Assembly (NCBI GenBank): GCA_025200525.1
Contig: CM045761.1
Coordinates: forward strand, 137,828,223 to 137,892,222
Direction: 5' to 3'
DNA from: Camellia lanceoleosa
Taxonomy: Eukaryota; Streptophyta; Magnoliopsida; Ericales; Theaceae
Length of the DNA: 64,000 nt
Shown here: piece after piece, positions 1-10,714 of the stretch
How the letters are laid out: every line of letters starts with the position of its first letter
Numbering within the stretch: the first letter of the stretch is position 1
Notes under the pieces: generated by a model
The model's database searches: none
What the model was told of the DNA's origin: nothing
Seen by the model: only the letters and a program-made list of their open reading frames with translations
Made by a program: the position numbers and the translations under genes

Positions 1-1884
1 CGTCATGTGGTCTTCTGGGAACACAAAATGTTCTCCACTCTTTCCAAGTTTCACCTACCACAGTCCACCCACTTACCGGTCTTTACTGATATTTCTATAG
101 ATCTGTTTTCTGATGACTTTGATGTAGATTCTGGCCCCATGCTTCCACAACTGCCTACGTCTATCGTCCATCCTGAGGATCCTGCGTCTGCTGATGGTCC
201 TACGCCTTCTCCAGATCAGGTGGAGGTTCCTCTGAAACCTACTTCCATTGAGGTTCCTCCTCCACCTGAGCGTCATTCTACACGGGTAAGGCAACCTTCT
301 GTTCTTCTCCGTGATTATATTGTTGGTTCCACTGCCTTTTGCTCTCATGAACCTACTTCTTATCAAGAAGCTTCTTCTAACCCTCTTTGGTAATAAGCTA
401 TGACTGGTGAATTGCAGGCTTTCGATCAAACTCATACTTGGGATGTGGTTGATCTTCCTCCTGGAAAGCGTACTGTTAGTTGCAAATGGGTTTACAAGAT
501 CAAAACTCATTCTAATGGTTCCATTGAGCGTTACAAAGCTTGCCTTGTTGCCCGGGGATTTAGTCAAGAATATGGGATTGACTATGAGGAAACATTTGCT
601 CCTGTTGCCCGTCTTACTTCAGTTCGCAGCTTACTTGCTGTTGTTGCTGCTCGACACTGGAGTCTTTATCAAATGGATGGCAAGAATGCATTTCTCAATG
701 GTGATCTCACTGAGGAAGTTTATATGCAACCCCCTCCTGGTTCTTTTGTTCCATCAAACAAGGTTTGCAAACTTCGCCGAGCTTTGTATGGTTTGAAACA
801 AGCTCCGTGTGCTTGGTTTGCCAAGTTCAGCTTTACCATTCGTGACTTTGGTTTTTCTTCCAGTTCCCATGATTTTGTCTAGTTTATCCATAAGATGGAG
901 TGCGGTACTATTCTCCTTCTCCTCTATGTGGATGATATGATTATCATTGGAGATGACACAGTGGGTATTTCTAGTCTCAAACAGTTTCTCCATCGCCAAT
1001 TTGAGATGAAAGATTTGGGTTCACTTAGCTACTTCCTTGGCTTGGAAATTTCTCAAGATTCCTCTGGTTATTTTCTTACCCAAGCCAAGTATACTTTTGA
1101 TCTATTGGCTCGTGTTAGCCTGACTGATTGCAAGATTGCCACTACTCCAGTTGATCCTCAGACTCATCTTACACCTCTTGATGGCCCTCTATTGACTGAT
1201 GCCACTTTATATCGTCAGCTAGTTGGTTGTCTTGTCTATCTCACAGTTACTCGTCCAGATATTGCTTATGTTGTTCACATTGTCAGTCAATTTATGACTG
1301 TTCCTCGCTCTCCACACTATGCTGCTCTGGTTCGCATTTTGCGCTATCTCAAAAGAACTCTGTTTCATGGTCTTCCCTACTCCCCTCACTCTTCTCTACA
1401 GCTGCATACCTTTTTTGATACCGATTGGGCAGGGGATCTTACTAATTGTCGTTCCACTACTGGGTTCTGCTTCTTCTTAAACAACCCTCTCATTTCCTAG
1501 CGTAGCAAGAAGCAAACTCTTGTTGCTCATTTTAGTACCGAGGCTGAGTATCGTGTTCTTGCTGACAGTACTCAGGAGCTTCTGTGGCTTCGTTGGCTTC
1601 TTTCTGACATGGGTGTTTCTCATTCTGTTGCCACCAATCTTTATTGTGACAATCAAAGTACTATTCAAATTGCACATAACGATGTCTTCCATGATTGCAC
1701 CAAGCATATTGAGATCGATTGCCACTTCATACGACATCATGTTACTAGTGGCCATGTTCGTCTTCTCTTTGTTACCTCTGCTGATCAGATTGCCGACCTC
1801 TTCACCAAAGCTCATCTTCTAGGACACTTCTCTAATCTCCTCTCCAAGCTCAAGTTGATATCTAACTTATCACCTGGAGCTTGA
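1..1884 (+). pseudogene. Ty1/copia pol remnant (RT-RNase H), 5' end outside window
   Basis: One reading frame (7-1884) carries the C-terminal part of a copia polyprotein and is broken only by in-frame stops at 391, 394, 880 and 1498. The first part (7-390) is the variable linker after integrase. Reverse transcriptase follows, with VARGF near 547, QMDGKNAFLNGDL near 670, LYGLKQAP near 785 and the catalytic YVDD near 925. RNase H has a DTDWAGDLTNCRSTTG block near 1420, STEAEY near 1540 and the CDNQST and KHIEIDCHFIRH blocks at 1645-1735. The usual Arg in the YKARLVARG motif is Cys here. Apart from the stops the frame is well kept, so the element is degenerate but not ancient. A polypurine tract and the start of an LTR follow directly. 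The lineage within copia is not certain. Confidence 0.93.
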
Positions 1885-1894
1885 GGGGGAGGGG
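1882..1894 (+). other. Polypurine tract of the first copia element
   Basis: A purine run TGAGGGGGAGGGG overlaps the pol stop codon and ends exactly where TGTTAG begins. This is the plus-strand priming site expected just upstream of a 3' LTR. Confidence 0.85.
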
Positions 1895-2075
1895 TGTTAG
1901 ATATATATTATTATTTTATATTTATCTATCTGTATTTTAGATATATCTTATCTTCTTTTCTAGACCTATCCATGATGTATCTCTATCTTTTTCTCTACAC
2001 TTATTTAAGTTTCTTCTCCGCCTATAAATATGGACTTCTTGTTTATTCAATACACTTCTCAAAAATAAATCATGT
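1895..2075 (+). mobile_element. 3' LTR (partial) of the first copia element
   Basis: The LTR starts TGTTAGATATAT after the polypurine tract. A TATA box (CTATAAATATGG) lies at 2022-2033, followed by TTCAATACACTTCTCAA. No convincing CA end or target-site duplication was found, so the right boundary near 2075 is approximate and the LTR is probably truncated. The partner 5' LTR is outside the window. Confidence 0.65.
2021..2063 (+). promoter_or_regulatory. LTR core promoter (TATA and downstream conserved block)
   Basis: TATAAATATGGA is followed by TTGTTTATTCAATACACTT. Nearly the same block is present in both Sirevirus LTRs of this window (10102-10147 and 19927-19972), although the rest of the LTRs differ. 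Confidence 0.6.
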
Positions 2076-2186
2076 TACTCTTTGGAATGTCAAATCAAAT
2101 TTAACGTTAAAGGTGATCTAATATTTTAATAATTTAGTCAACAACACTGCTATAAATCAAGAATTGTTTTATCAGAAACTTACTTA

Positions 2187-2325
2187 GGCTTGGTTTGGGG
2201 TGACTTATATAATCCATATTTTTATCTTTTTATCTTTTTTCCATCACATCACCTCTCTACTTTTCTGCACATCTTTTTGTAAAAAGACAAAAAGTACACT
2301 TTTTTAAGACACCCCAAACCAACCC
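2187..2325. mobile_element. MITE family A copy 1 (Tourist-like), 139 bp
   Basis: The terminal inverted repeats are GGCTTGGTTTGGGGTG and its near complement CACCCCAAACCAACCC. The element is flanked by TTA at 2184-2186 and 2326-2328, the 3-bp TSD typical of PIF/Harbinger MITEs. The interior has the pyrimidine-rich block with CATCACATCACCTCTCTAC that recurs in the related copies at 37014 and 57301 and, weakly, 49051. Confidence 0.8.
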
Positions 2326-2328
2326 TTA

Positions 2329-2750
2329 ATACGATGTGGTGAATATTTATCCCACATCTTTCCATCATTCAAGAATAAAATGTGAATCATCCATTAATTC
2401 TTTTAAGGGTTTATTATACTCTAGTGATTTCAAGCCAAAAAAAAAAAAATATATTTACGTGTAGGTTTTAATAATTAGATGTATTGTCTAATAAATGTTA
2501 TGAAAAAAAATTTTCATAAAAAAAGTTGCTAATTTTAAGTTTTAGCGGCAATTTATAAAAATTATGACAAAAAAAAGTTACTAATTATCAATTTTTAGCG
2601 ACGTATGTAAAAAGTTATCACAAAAAAATTATTTTTATCGATAATTTTACCAAGACTTGTTTTCAATAAAACTTGATAATAATTAAATCAAACTATTAGG
2701 ACCTATTCGTAATTTACTCAAAAAAAAAAAATACATAGAAAAGTTTATAA
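2329..2750. other. AT-rich spacer, no gene seen
   Basis: There are only A/T runs and short fold-backs around AGTTGCTAATTTT and AAGTTACTAATTATC (2525-2615). No coding or structured element is recognised. Confidence 0.6.
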
Positions 2751-2752
2751 TT

Positions 2753-2997
2753 TGAGGGTTTGTTTGGAAAGTGAGTTGGTTTTTTAACTTTTTAACTTTT
2801 ATGACTATTTTAACCTGGAACAAAAAAACTGATTTGGAAAGGACTTTTAGGTTTTTTGACTTTTTTGTAAGAGAAATAATATAATGATTATGAGTTAAAT
2901 GTGATATTTTGTCTTATTAAGTTAAAAAACTTATTTTATTTTTTATGATTAAAATAACCAAAATAAACTTGACTTTTGGCTTCCAAAACGTGACCTT
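2753..2997. mobile_element. MITE family B copy 1
   Basis: It begins GGGTTTGTTTGGAAAGTGAG and ends in CTTCCAAAACGTGACC. The interior motif AATATAATGATTATGAGTT with GATATTTTGTCTTATT is shared with copies at 31740, 33373, 59427 and 61924 (inverted). Confidence 0.65.
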
Positions 2998-3060
2998 AAT
3001 TGTTAGAACTGATGGAATAGACTAGAAGAACTGGGTTGTTCTTTAATTGTTACAATCACG

Positions 3061-3346
3061 CTTGTTTGGTTTGTATTTAAGAAACATGTTTTGAGATAAA
3101 AAGTACGAAAATTTGTTTAATTTTATTTTTTTTCAAAAAAATGTTTTAAAAAATTATTTTAAGAGAGAGTTTTGAAAAAAGTGATTGATTTGATGTGTAT
3201 GAGAGAGAGATTTATTTGAAAAACTTGTAAACCAAACAAGTTTTGAAAAAAAAATTTAAAAAAATTTATTTAATTTGATTACTTTTAAAAATTTATTTAT
3301 AGAGAATTTTTTTTTAAAATTTTTTGAGAAATACAAATCAAACAAG
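3061..3346. mobile_element. MITE family C, 286 bp TIR element
   Basis: The ends are CTTGTTTGGTTTGTATTT and AAATACAAATCAAACAAG, an almost perfect terminal inverted repeat. The interior is AT-rich, with GAGAGAGATTTATTTG. No clear TSD is seen. Flanking copies of the phrase AACTGATGGAA.AGACTAGAA lie on both sides (3008 and from 3420). Confidence 0.65.
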
Positions 3347-3348
3347 GC

Positions 3349-3465
3349 CAATTGGGTGCAGCTCTCTTCTCTCTCTCTCCCAATTGGGTGCAGCTCTTTT
3401 CTCTTTTCTAATTGTTACAACTGATGGAAAAGACTAGAACAACTGATGGAAAAGACTAGAACTGT
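3349..3465. repeat. Short tandem duplications
   Basis: CCAATTGGGTGCAGCTCT occurs twice (3349 and 3381), and AACTGATGGAAAAGACTAGA occurs twice in a row (3420-3463). Confidence 0.8.
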
Positions 3466-4332
3466 GTTGTTTTTTAAATGAGACAATGGAAGAGGAAAAG
3501 CACTAAATGACCAACACGAATGTCATGTCATGAGCAACTGGGGAGCAGCTCTAAATTGGCATTATTATTTACTTATTTTTTAACTTTTATTTTTTTAATG
3601 AATACGGGTCGTTCGAAATAATCTAAATAAATATGTTTTTTAATTTTTAATAAAAAAATATATAAAAAAATAAAAAAATGAAGTGATTCAAAAAAGATAA
3701 AAAAAATAAAGAGTGTATACTTATTAATTTATGCCAAACTAGGAAAATTAGTGATGCTAAATCTACTATATCATTGTTATACTAAATTTTTACTCATAAA
3801 ATTGTAATTGTTTTTGGGAAAAATTTCAAATTAGTATAAAACTTCAAAAATAATTATAAATTATTGATAAATTTTATCAATGCTAATATTAATAATTAAA
3901 ATTATAAATTTTTGCATACATATATAATAATTTTTTTAAATTATCCCTGGGTTAATTTTCCCTTGTTTTTAAATGATCCAAAAGAAGGGAAAAAGCACTA
4001 ATTGACCAACACGTGTCATGAACAGGCCTCTTCTGTAGCTCTAATTTATCTTAATCAAATTATAATTTCATATGTAGATACTTTCTTTGGATCTTACTTT
4101 TATCCGTAATGTAATGATATCAAATACTGCAAATTAGTGAGATAGTAAAATAATATTTGTATTTTTATAATTGTGAAAATATCTAATATATATAGTGCAA
4201 GTTCTTTCTATATGTGATGCAAATCTTTCCTCTATGTCATAATTGTACCAAAATTTTTTTTTTTATCTATAATACAAGAATAAAGATTTGTAGCTCTTTG
4301 GGCTTTTTTTTCCTTTTTCTTCCTCCATTTTC

Positions 4333-4600
4333 GACCCCAGAGGAGAGGAGAGGAGAGGAGAAGAAGAGGGGAGAGAGTTCGCCCCCCCGTCGCCACGCCG
4401 CGCCCTGCCCGCGCGTCAGCCCCGCCCCCGCAGCCCACCGCCCCGCCCCTCTGCCCGACCCGTCACCCCCACCGCCTCCCCCTCCTCCTCCCTCTCCTCC
4501 CCCTCCCTCCTCCCCCTCCCCCTTCTCCCCCTCCTCCTCCTCCCCCTCCGCCCCCCTCCCTCCCCTTCTTCGTCTTCTTCCTCAAAAAAAAAAAGGATTC
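4333..4600. repeat. GC-rich purine/pyrimidine fold-back
   Basis: A purine tract of GGAGAGGAGA units (4337-4378) is followed by a GC-rich stretch and a long C/T tract ending CCCCTTCTTCGTCTTCTTCC near 4580. The two ends are roughly complementary. The block lies in a segment absent from the paralogous copy at 61.7 kb, so it is an insertion in otherwise AT-rich DNA. The long open frame across it is a composition artefact. Confidence 0.6.
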
Positions 4601-4949
4601 GGTATATTAGAGGGGGAGCTCATTCCCAATCCCAATCCTCATAATACAATTATTTTTTTACTGTACCGTTGATTTTTAATTTCGCGCCATCCATACCCTT
4701 GTTGAGCCACAAAGCCTACAAGGTATGCATTTACAGATTTATTAGAATGTGCAGTGCTTGGTAGCTTCTAACTAATAAGATTATTAGTTGACTCAACCAA
4801 TGGACTTGTTGGTCTTTTGGTGAAGAGTCCATGTAGACAATTTGTGATCAAAAGTTTGATTAATATTGTGTTAGGATTAAAAATTTGTGGAAAGAAAAGA
4901 AAAGTGATCACAAAAGTGAACAAAATTTAGCATGTATATTTGATTCATT

Positions 4950-5110
4950 TTGTCTTTTTTTTTTTTTTTTGCCTCCACAGATTTTTTCTCAAATTTTTGT
5001 TCCAAACTCATCCTAAATCTATTCTATAAATTGATGTATGCCCTTTTTTTTTTCTTTTGTTTTGTTTTGTTTTGTTTTTTTTTTTTTTTTTTTTTTTTCC
5101 CTTTCTATCT
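4950..5110. repeat. Poly-T and TTTTG low-complexity tracts
   Basis: Long T runs at 4954-4970 and 5044-5098, with a (TTTTG)n core. Copy 2 of the segmental duplication has shorter T runs at the matching place. Confidence 0.8.
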
Positions 5111-5689
5111 ATTTGTAATCTTTTTTTTATAAGATTGTTGAGTTTTGCGTAAGCTTGTTATAATGTATTGTAATTGAATGCAATACAATTTAATCAGGAA
5201 CAAATCTAGAATTATTATTATGAGAGTACGAAAATATGTTTGGAAATACAAACTCTTATAATTTTAAATTATTTAAAATTTTCTAATATAATATATAATA
5301 TTTTCCAATTTTTGGGGTTTGGTCACCCCCACCCGCACTTCCCTATATTCACCCGTGAATTTAATATAAATTTATGAAATTTGTAGATATCTCCTATTTT
5401 TTTTTTTTATAAAAATAAAAAATAAAAATTGAAGAGTTGACTATTAGTCCTAATGTCATGTTGTCCTTATCCCTTATTTTATTGGTATAGAATAATGAAT
5501 GTGTATTCTTATGATTGCATATGTTATTTTTTTTTTAAAGAACTACATGCAAGTGGAAGGAAAAAAAATAATCAATTTATGGGGTATAAGTGACACTTAC
5601 ATCCCTCTACAGCCTTTTATTTGCACCTGACCACAGACACACTTATATTCCTTATGTATTGGTAATTTTTTGGATAAACTACCAATAGG

Positions 5690-5925
5690 TCCTACTTTGG
5701 AGACTTATTACCCATTAAGTCCTATTGATAAATTTATTAAGTGATAAAGATAAATTTATCAGTCTTTTATTTTTATAAATAAATTTATAGTGATAAATTT
5801 ATCAGTCTCTTTGTTTTTATGAATAAATTTTTAGTGATAAATTTATCACTCTATTATTTTTATAGTGTTAAATTTATTAGTTAGGACCTGTAGGTAAATA
5901 AGTCTAGTTAATAGGACTAATTAGT
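5690..5925. repeat. Tandem AT-rich repeat, about 65-bp unit, within a fold-back
   Basis: GTGATAAATTTATCA and related phrases repeat three times between 5740 and 5880. Outer segments GGTCCTACTTTGG and the complement of GTTAGGACCTGTAGG suggest a fold-back around the array. Confidence 0.6.
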
Positions 5926-6195
5926 AAGTACTCCTAATTTTTTTCCCCCTCCTCCCACCTTCACGTAGTTCTCCCTCATATTTTGGAAACAGGAATCTTA
6001 ATTGTGACTAGATTTAATTTTTTTTTAATTTTCACGAATATGCTATAATTCTTATCAAATAAAATATTTCCAATTGGTTATTTAAAGATGAAAGGTCCAA
6101 TTGGAGGAGCTTGAAATCTAACTAAAAAAGTATTTTCAAATGGAATTTCATATCTTGAACATGTGAACAAAATATTTTGTGATTGATGAAGGGGC

Positions 6196-6288
6196 TAAAT
6201 ATAAATGGAGCGGGTTAAAGTTATTGGGTCGGTCCAACTCATCAAGCTTAAATTTGATTGGCCAAACACCGATATGGGCCAGCCACAT
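6196..6288. mobile_element. Remnant of an outer LTR element, part 1
   Basis: GC-richer sequence with GGGTCGGTCCAACTC and GGGCCAGCCACAT abuts the solo LTR. Similar composition resumes at 8650, so the solo LTR interrupts an older repeat. Confidence 0.45.
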
Positions 6289-6769
6289 TGTCACGACCCA
6301 AACCCGGCCCTATGGGTTTAGCATCAGAATCGCCAAGAATCCGAGATGAAGTACAAAAAGCGAGTTCGGGGCCTGGCGGAAGCCAATACAGTAAATAAAT
6401 AATATCTATTGAGTCATGACGATCAGATGCCAAAAGATTTTTCATGCATTCACACGTGTAGAACAGTACAGTCTATACAAAATTCTGATCACTTTCGGTC
6501 AGGACCTAATCCCTTGATAACAAGATAAGAAAGCGTATAATCTATACAAAACGGTGAGACAGTACAGATAGGGAAATGCTAAAACACCCCTAAGCCTTAG
6601 CATGATAGGCTTGGAACCTCGCAGTGAGGCACGTAGGTTGGCTTGACAAAACTGGAATTACCCCGACGCGTCTAGCTTTGGTCCGGTGCCTGTACACCTA
6701 CATATATATATAAACAGTGAGCTAAAGCCCAGTGAATAACATAATGCGTAAAGAGGTTAAGAATGAAAT

Positions 6770-7080
6770 GTCCTTACAGTAATGAAAACAGTTCATTAAA
6801 CAGTATTTCAGTCTTTCAATCAGAACAATTATTCAGTCATATGTGGTACATCCATTAGCATAGCAGTAAATAGTAGGTCTTAAAGACCGAACAGTAATGA
6901 TGGCCATCAATCAGTAAACAGTAATGGTTCCACGAGGGAACCGACAGAGATCTCTGTAACAGTGACAGTAAACAGTAGGTGCTAAGGATGCCACAGTACA
7001 TTTCAGAATATAGGACATACATTCAATCAGATAACAGTAATCATTTCAGAAAACAGTTCCGTAAACAGTCAGAAAACATT
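6770..7080. repeat. CAGTAA-phased stretch inside the solo LTR
   Basis: CAGTAA, ACAGTA and related hexamers occur more than a dozen times, for example TCAGTAAACAGTAATGG near 6911 and CAGTAAACAGTAGG near 6965. A weaker group recurs at 8530-8625. Confidence 0.65.
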
Positions 7081-7361
7081 CTCAGTTGAACATATCTCTA
7101 CACAATTGTTACTCACAGAGTTTGACTACAGTATGCTAGAGCGTGTCTCCCCAATCGCCAACCCTACACAGTTCACAGATTGAACACACACTAAGCTACA
7201 CAGTTGGGAAATATCATAACTTAATCCCTAATTTGCCTTGGTGTGTTCTACATCTATATCCTCATTAAGATGCCTTAAACTAGACCTAAGAATGCCTAGA
7301 ATGGGATGAGGATGCAAAAATACACTTAGAAAACATTTTGCAAAGTTTGCTGAAAATAGGA

Positions 7362-7562
7362 GCCTCGCTCGAGCGAGCCTTCCTTCGCTCGAGCGAGATT
7401 CCAAAATCAAAGGCTTCGCTCGAGCGAGCAATCCTTCGCTCGAGCGGTCTGTTGAAACAAGAAATCTTGGATGCTCGAATTTTACGCTCGAGCCACCAAT
7501 CCTTCGCCGGCGTGGCTCGAGTAACGTTGGTCGCCGGCGAGAATCCTTCGCTCGAGCGAAGA
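7362..7562. repeat. Cluster of CGCTCGAGCG palindromes
   Basis: At least five copies or variants of CTTCGCTCGAGCGAG occur in 200 bp, with two CGCCGGCG variants. The same motif is clustered at 25769-25925 and is single at about 42518. Confidence 0.85.
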
Positions 7563-8649
7563 AGCCAAATCTGGAATTTCCAGATTTGCCTTCCAAATTC
7601 AAACCAAGCATTCTACCACTCTTTACTCGACCTCTTGGGCCCAAATTCTGGAAAACACCTCTAGATTCAATATACAACAAGTTTCAAAGCTCAATTTATG
7701 AATTCGAAGCCCAAGAGTGAGTCAATTAAAACCAATTTTCAAACCCATTTTTCATGAACATGGAGAATATGCAACATGCATGGATTCAAACCAAATTATA
7801 CCTTCAAAGCTTGTCCAAATGGACTCATTTCTTCAAGAACATGATGAATTCATGGACTCAAGCCTAATTAACAACATGCATGTACAATTTACCATGAGCT
7901 CAACTCAAAATGCAACATTTCAACCATGCATGCATGAATTCTAGTATAATTCACCATATATGAGCTACAGCATAACTTAGTTCTATAATGAAACATGAAT
8001 TATGCAAGTCTTAGCTTAAACTCACAATTAGAGGGATGAGTTTTCTTACCTAAGTCTTGTAATCAAGATGTGGGAGCTAAATGAGCAATCTACACTTCAA
8101 TTCTCAAGCAATTCTTCAAGGTTTCAAGCCAAATCACAAGAATGAACTCAATTCTCCCTTAGCTCTCACTCTCTCTATTCCTTGGTCGGTTATGGTCAAA
8201 AAGAATGGCTGAGCAAATGTTGTATGCAAGTGTAAACAAGTCTCCATAGGTCTAGAGTAGTGGCCCACTAAGGGTTAGTTTAGTAAATAAGTCCAAGTTT
8301 GCAATTAACTCATTTTTAATCTAATTTAATCATACCTAATCAATTTTTAGTTAAATATACCATTAAATCACAAAAATCCTACTGATCATGAAACACTAAA
8401 CAATTTTCAGTTCGGCCGCCGATAAAACCTTCAATTTGCAGTTTAAACATAAAAACACCAATAGATAATCAAATAATTGAACAGATAAACATGCAATACA
8501 ATAGATGTGCTTAGTCAATTCAGGTCCAATTTTCAATCAGTCCGTTCAGTACTTCAGTTAGTTCAATTGTCAGTCATAAGCAGTCCAGTTTAGCAGTAAT
8601 CAGTATGTAATTCAGTAATTTATCGATAAACGGTATGGGGGTTGCTACA

Positions 8650-9210
8650 CACTTCGAGTCCACATCCTCATGGATCATTTGCCAAGTCCTCGAACACTTA
8701 GACCAAACCTATCATAACAAGGCCAACTCAGACAAAGGCCTGAAATGGGCCGAACTATATGGGCCGAACCCATAATATAAGTCGAATCCATAAGCAGAAC
8801 TACATGGGCCACGCCCATTAGCAAAACCAACGTGCGCCGAGCTCACACGAAGTCATCTATATAGGCCCAATCCATCTCTACAACAACTTCATAAAATGCT
8901 GAACAAGGTTAGGTCGAGGAACCGAGCAAACCAGGTAGAGGCCTCCAGTGTCAGATGTCTAAGCTGTTAACATGCATCAAGTGCCACCTCAGCTGGTCCC
9001 TCTAAGAATTAAGGAAACTATTAAGAGAATGAATGTGCAATGATACATATAAGGTTCAAGTGAGCATGTGAAAGCATTGATGACGAGCTCAGTGATCCCC
9101 CAACTGAGATATGATAGAGAGCACCAAGAGAAACCAAAGCTCGCTTACTTTCACCTTGGAAAGAAACTCAAGTCATCCATATAAAGAACACACCCATCTC
9201 ATTGCAAAAT
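8650..9210 (+). mobile_element. Remnant of an outer LTR element, part 2, with TATA box
   Basis: This sequence has GGGCCGAAC and GGCCCAATCC phrases and a TATA box ATATAAAG near 9178. It appears to continue after the Sirevirus at 20489, where CTCTCTTTCCCTCTC and CCAGAGGGGTTTCTAGCC resemble an LTR leader. The Sirevirus would then have inserted just downstream of the TATA box. Confidence 0.45.
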
Positions 9211-9448
9211 TGTTAGCCCCAAGGTTATTCAAACTTAAATTTCTATTGATTTTGATTATTGACAAAAAAAAAAAATTAATTTAATTTGTTATTCAAAGTT
9301 TTCAAAATAATAGTATACAAATTGTGCTTAAATTGTTCTAGAAGTTATATGATTCTAGAAGTATTATTTTTTAATGATTTTTGGCCCTTCAAAGCATAAG
9401 ATTAGCACTTGGTTACAAAACTCTATCCATGCTTGAAACAGGACCAAT

Positions 9449-9762
9449 GGTCGACACCAAAATAGCAAGGGTCAACACCAGAGTGAAGCACAAAATGTCT
9501 AAGTGTTCTAGAAGCAAGGGTCAACACCAAATTTCAATGTGCAACCCAGCAACAAGGATCGATACCAAATTTCAGTGTGTAATCCAGCAGCAAGGGTTGA
9601 CACCAATGATATCAAGGGTCAACACTAAATTTTAGAATGTAATCCAACAGCAAGGGTTAACACCAAGAATCATAAGGGTCGACACTAGGAACACCTGGAA
9701 CAAAACTCAAAAAATAAAAGAAGAGCAAAGGGTCGGCACCCAAGTTGCAGGGGTCGACAACC
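9449..9762 (+). repeat. GGTCGACACC degenerate repeat array (5' LTR)
   Basis: About ten copies of AGGGTCGACACCAA or decayed forms (TCAACACC, TTGACACC, TCGATACC, TCGGCACC) are spaced 20-45 bp apart, with CAAATTTCAGTGTG.AA between some. Many variants differ at the central CpG, as methylation-driven deamination would give. Confidence 0.85.
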
Positions 9763-10101
9763 ATAAGATCTGAGTTTAAAAAATACAGCTGCCAAATTAG
9801 ATCTGTACTGACACAGCCCCTTTCTCAGTCACTTTTTCAGATTTAGGTGCAGAGTTTGTCATCTTTTCTAATCGCTGAGCATATCTTCTGACACCATATC
9901 TTCTCTATGAAGTTGACTTATGAAGGAGAGCATTAAATTAAAAGCTCATGTATTTATTAAGCCTTCTCTTCCCAAGACCTACATACAGTCTGCATCTCAC
10001 CATGCTCTGATCAAACATAGCTAAAAGATATCCTCCATGATATTCTTCAATGGCTAGGAGATTCAAATCTCCTCTCTCTCTAACAGCTAGAAGCCATCAA
10101 T

Positions 10102-10147
10102 ATTATAAATATGGAGGTCTCCTTGTTCATTCAATACACTTTTTCAA
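10102..10147 (+). promoter_or_regulatory. Sirevirus 5' LTR core promoter
   Basis: ATTATAAATATGGAGGTCTC followed by TTCATTCAATACACTTTTTC is a TATA box with a conserved downstream block. Compare 2021-2063 and 19927-19972. Confidence 0.65.
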
Positions 10148-10660
10148 TACAACATACCTAGAGTATTCAAGAGCAATCAAGAGCCTTTAATACACTCCAT
10201 TGTATTTTTATTTTCATATGTGAGTGAGTCTTAAATTACCTGTGAGCTTACACTTTCATATCCATATTTTGAGAGAGCATATTTTTTAAAGAGGACAATT
10301 GTACCTCTTGTTATTGTTCCTTATTTTTGAGTGAAACACTTGTAAAGTGAGGCATTTAGTGGAGAGGTCCTCAACAGATTGAAGTAGGTCCTTTGTAAAA
10401 ATCCACAAGCTAGGAGAAACTTGGTGGTGCATTGATTCTTAGTGAAAAAATTCTCAATGAGGTCTTTTGAGGAGTGGATGCAGGCCAGTGAGCCGAACCA
10501 CTATAAATTCTTGTGTCAAGCTCCTTTTTCCTTTCCTTTATTTTCTGTGTACTTATTATTATCTGCTGCATTTAATCTCTTAGTCTTTGAAATATATTTT
10601 CTAGCTAAATTTTTTTATTACCCAATTCACCCCCTCTTGGGTTGTTTTTTTGTATAACAA

Positions 10661-10674
10661 TTTGTATCAAAACC
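10661..10674 (+). other. Primer-binding site (initiator tRNA-Met type), degenerate
   Basis: TTTGTATCAAAACC one base after the 5' LTR matches the common plant copia primer site TGGTATCAGAGC at most positions. Its place fixes the LTR end. Confidence 0.75.
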
Positions 10675-10714
10675 TCGTCTTTAATATTGTGACTTAACCG
10701 TCTTAGAGTAATCT

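Larger units (their letters stand above)
3485..6195. repeat. Segmental duplication, copy 1
   Basis: Blocks here align by eye, in the same order and orientation, with 61660-63310. The clearest are CACTAATTGACCAACACGTGTCATG near 3992, the 4695-5040 stretch with ACCCTTGTTGAGCCACAAAG and TTGACTCAACCAATGGAC, ATGAAATTTGTAGATATCTCC near 5370, and GCTATAATTCTTATCAAAT near 6043. Identity in conserved blocks is roughly 80 percent by eye. This copy lacks the MITE present at 61924-62117, giving an empty site at 4860-4862. It carries an extra segment at about 4110-4690. Confidence 0.75.
6289..8649 (-). mobile_element. Solo LTR, 2.36 kb
   Basis: The unit begins TGTCACGACCCAAACCC and ends GGGGGTTGCTACA on the plus strand. 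It is flanked by CACAT (6284-6288) and CACTT (8650-8654), a 5-bp TSD with one mismatch. Untranslated-leader-like pyrimidine-rich sequence reads on the minus strand (8040-8190), so the LTR is minus-oriented. No internal retroelement domain is present. It holds CAGTAA-rich sequence (6770-7080) and CGCTCGAGCG palindromes (7362-7562). The long LTR suggests the Ty3/gypsy type, but no pol was seen to prove it. Confidence 0.75.
9211..10659 (+). repeat. 5' LTR of the Sirevirus, 1449 bp
   Basis: It runs from TGTTAGCCCC to TATAACA and matches 19019-20488 along its whole length with scattered transitions and small indels. It contains a GGTCGACACC array (9449-9760), a TATA box near 10102 and a long R/U5. 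Confidence 0.92.

Noticed and set aside
73..567. 164-aa minus-strand ORF
   Set aside because: It is a shadow of the copia pol reading frame on the plus strand.
4214..4672. 152-aa plus-strand ORF rich in Pro and Ser
   Set aside because: It is produced by the C/T-rich tract. It has no conserved domain, crosses an AT-rich to GC-rich junction and lies in an insertion missing from the paralogous copy.
7362..7562. CRISPR-like direct repeat array
   Set aside because: Spacing is irregular, repeats are palindromes inside an LTR, and the genome is clearly plant nuclear.
7228..7680. ORFs on both strands across the palindrome cluster
   Set aside because: They lie inside a solo LTR. The palindromic repeats remove stops on both strands.
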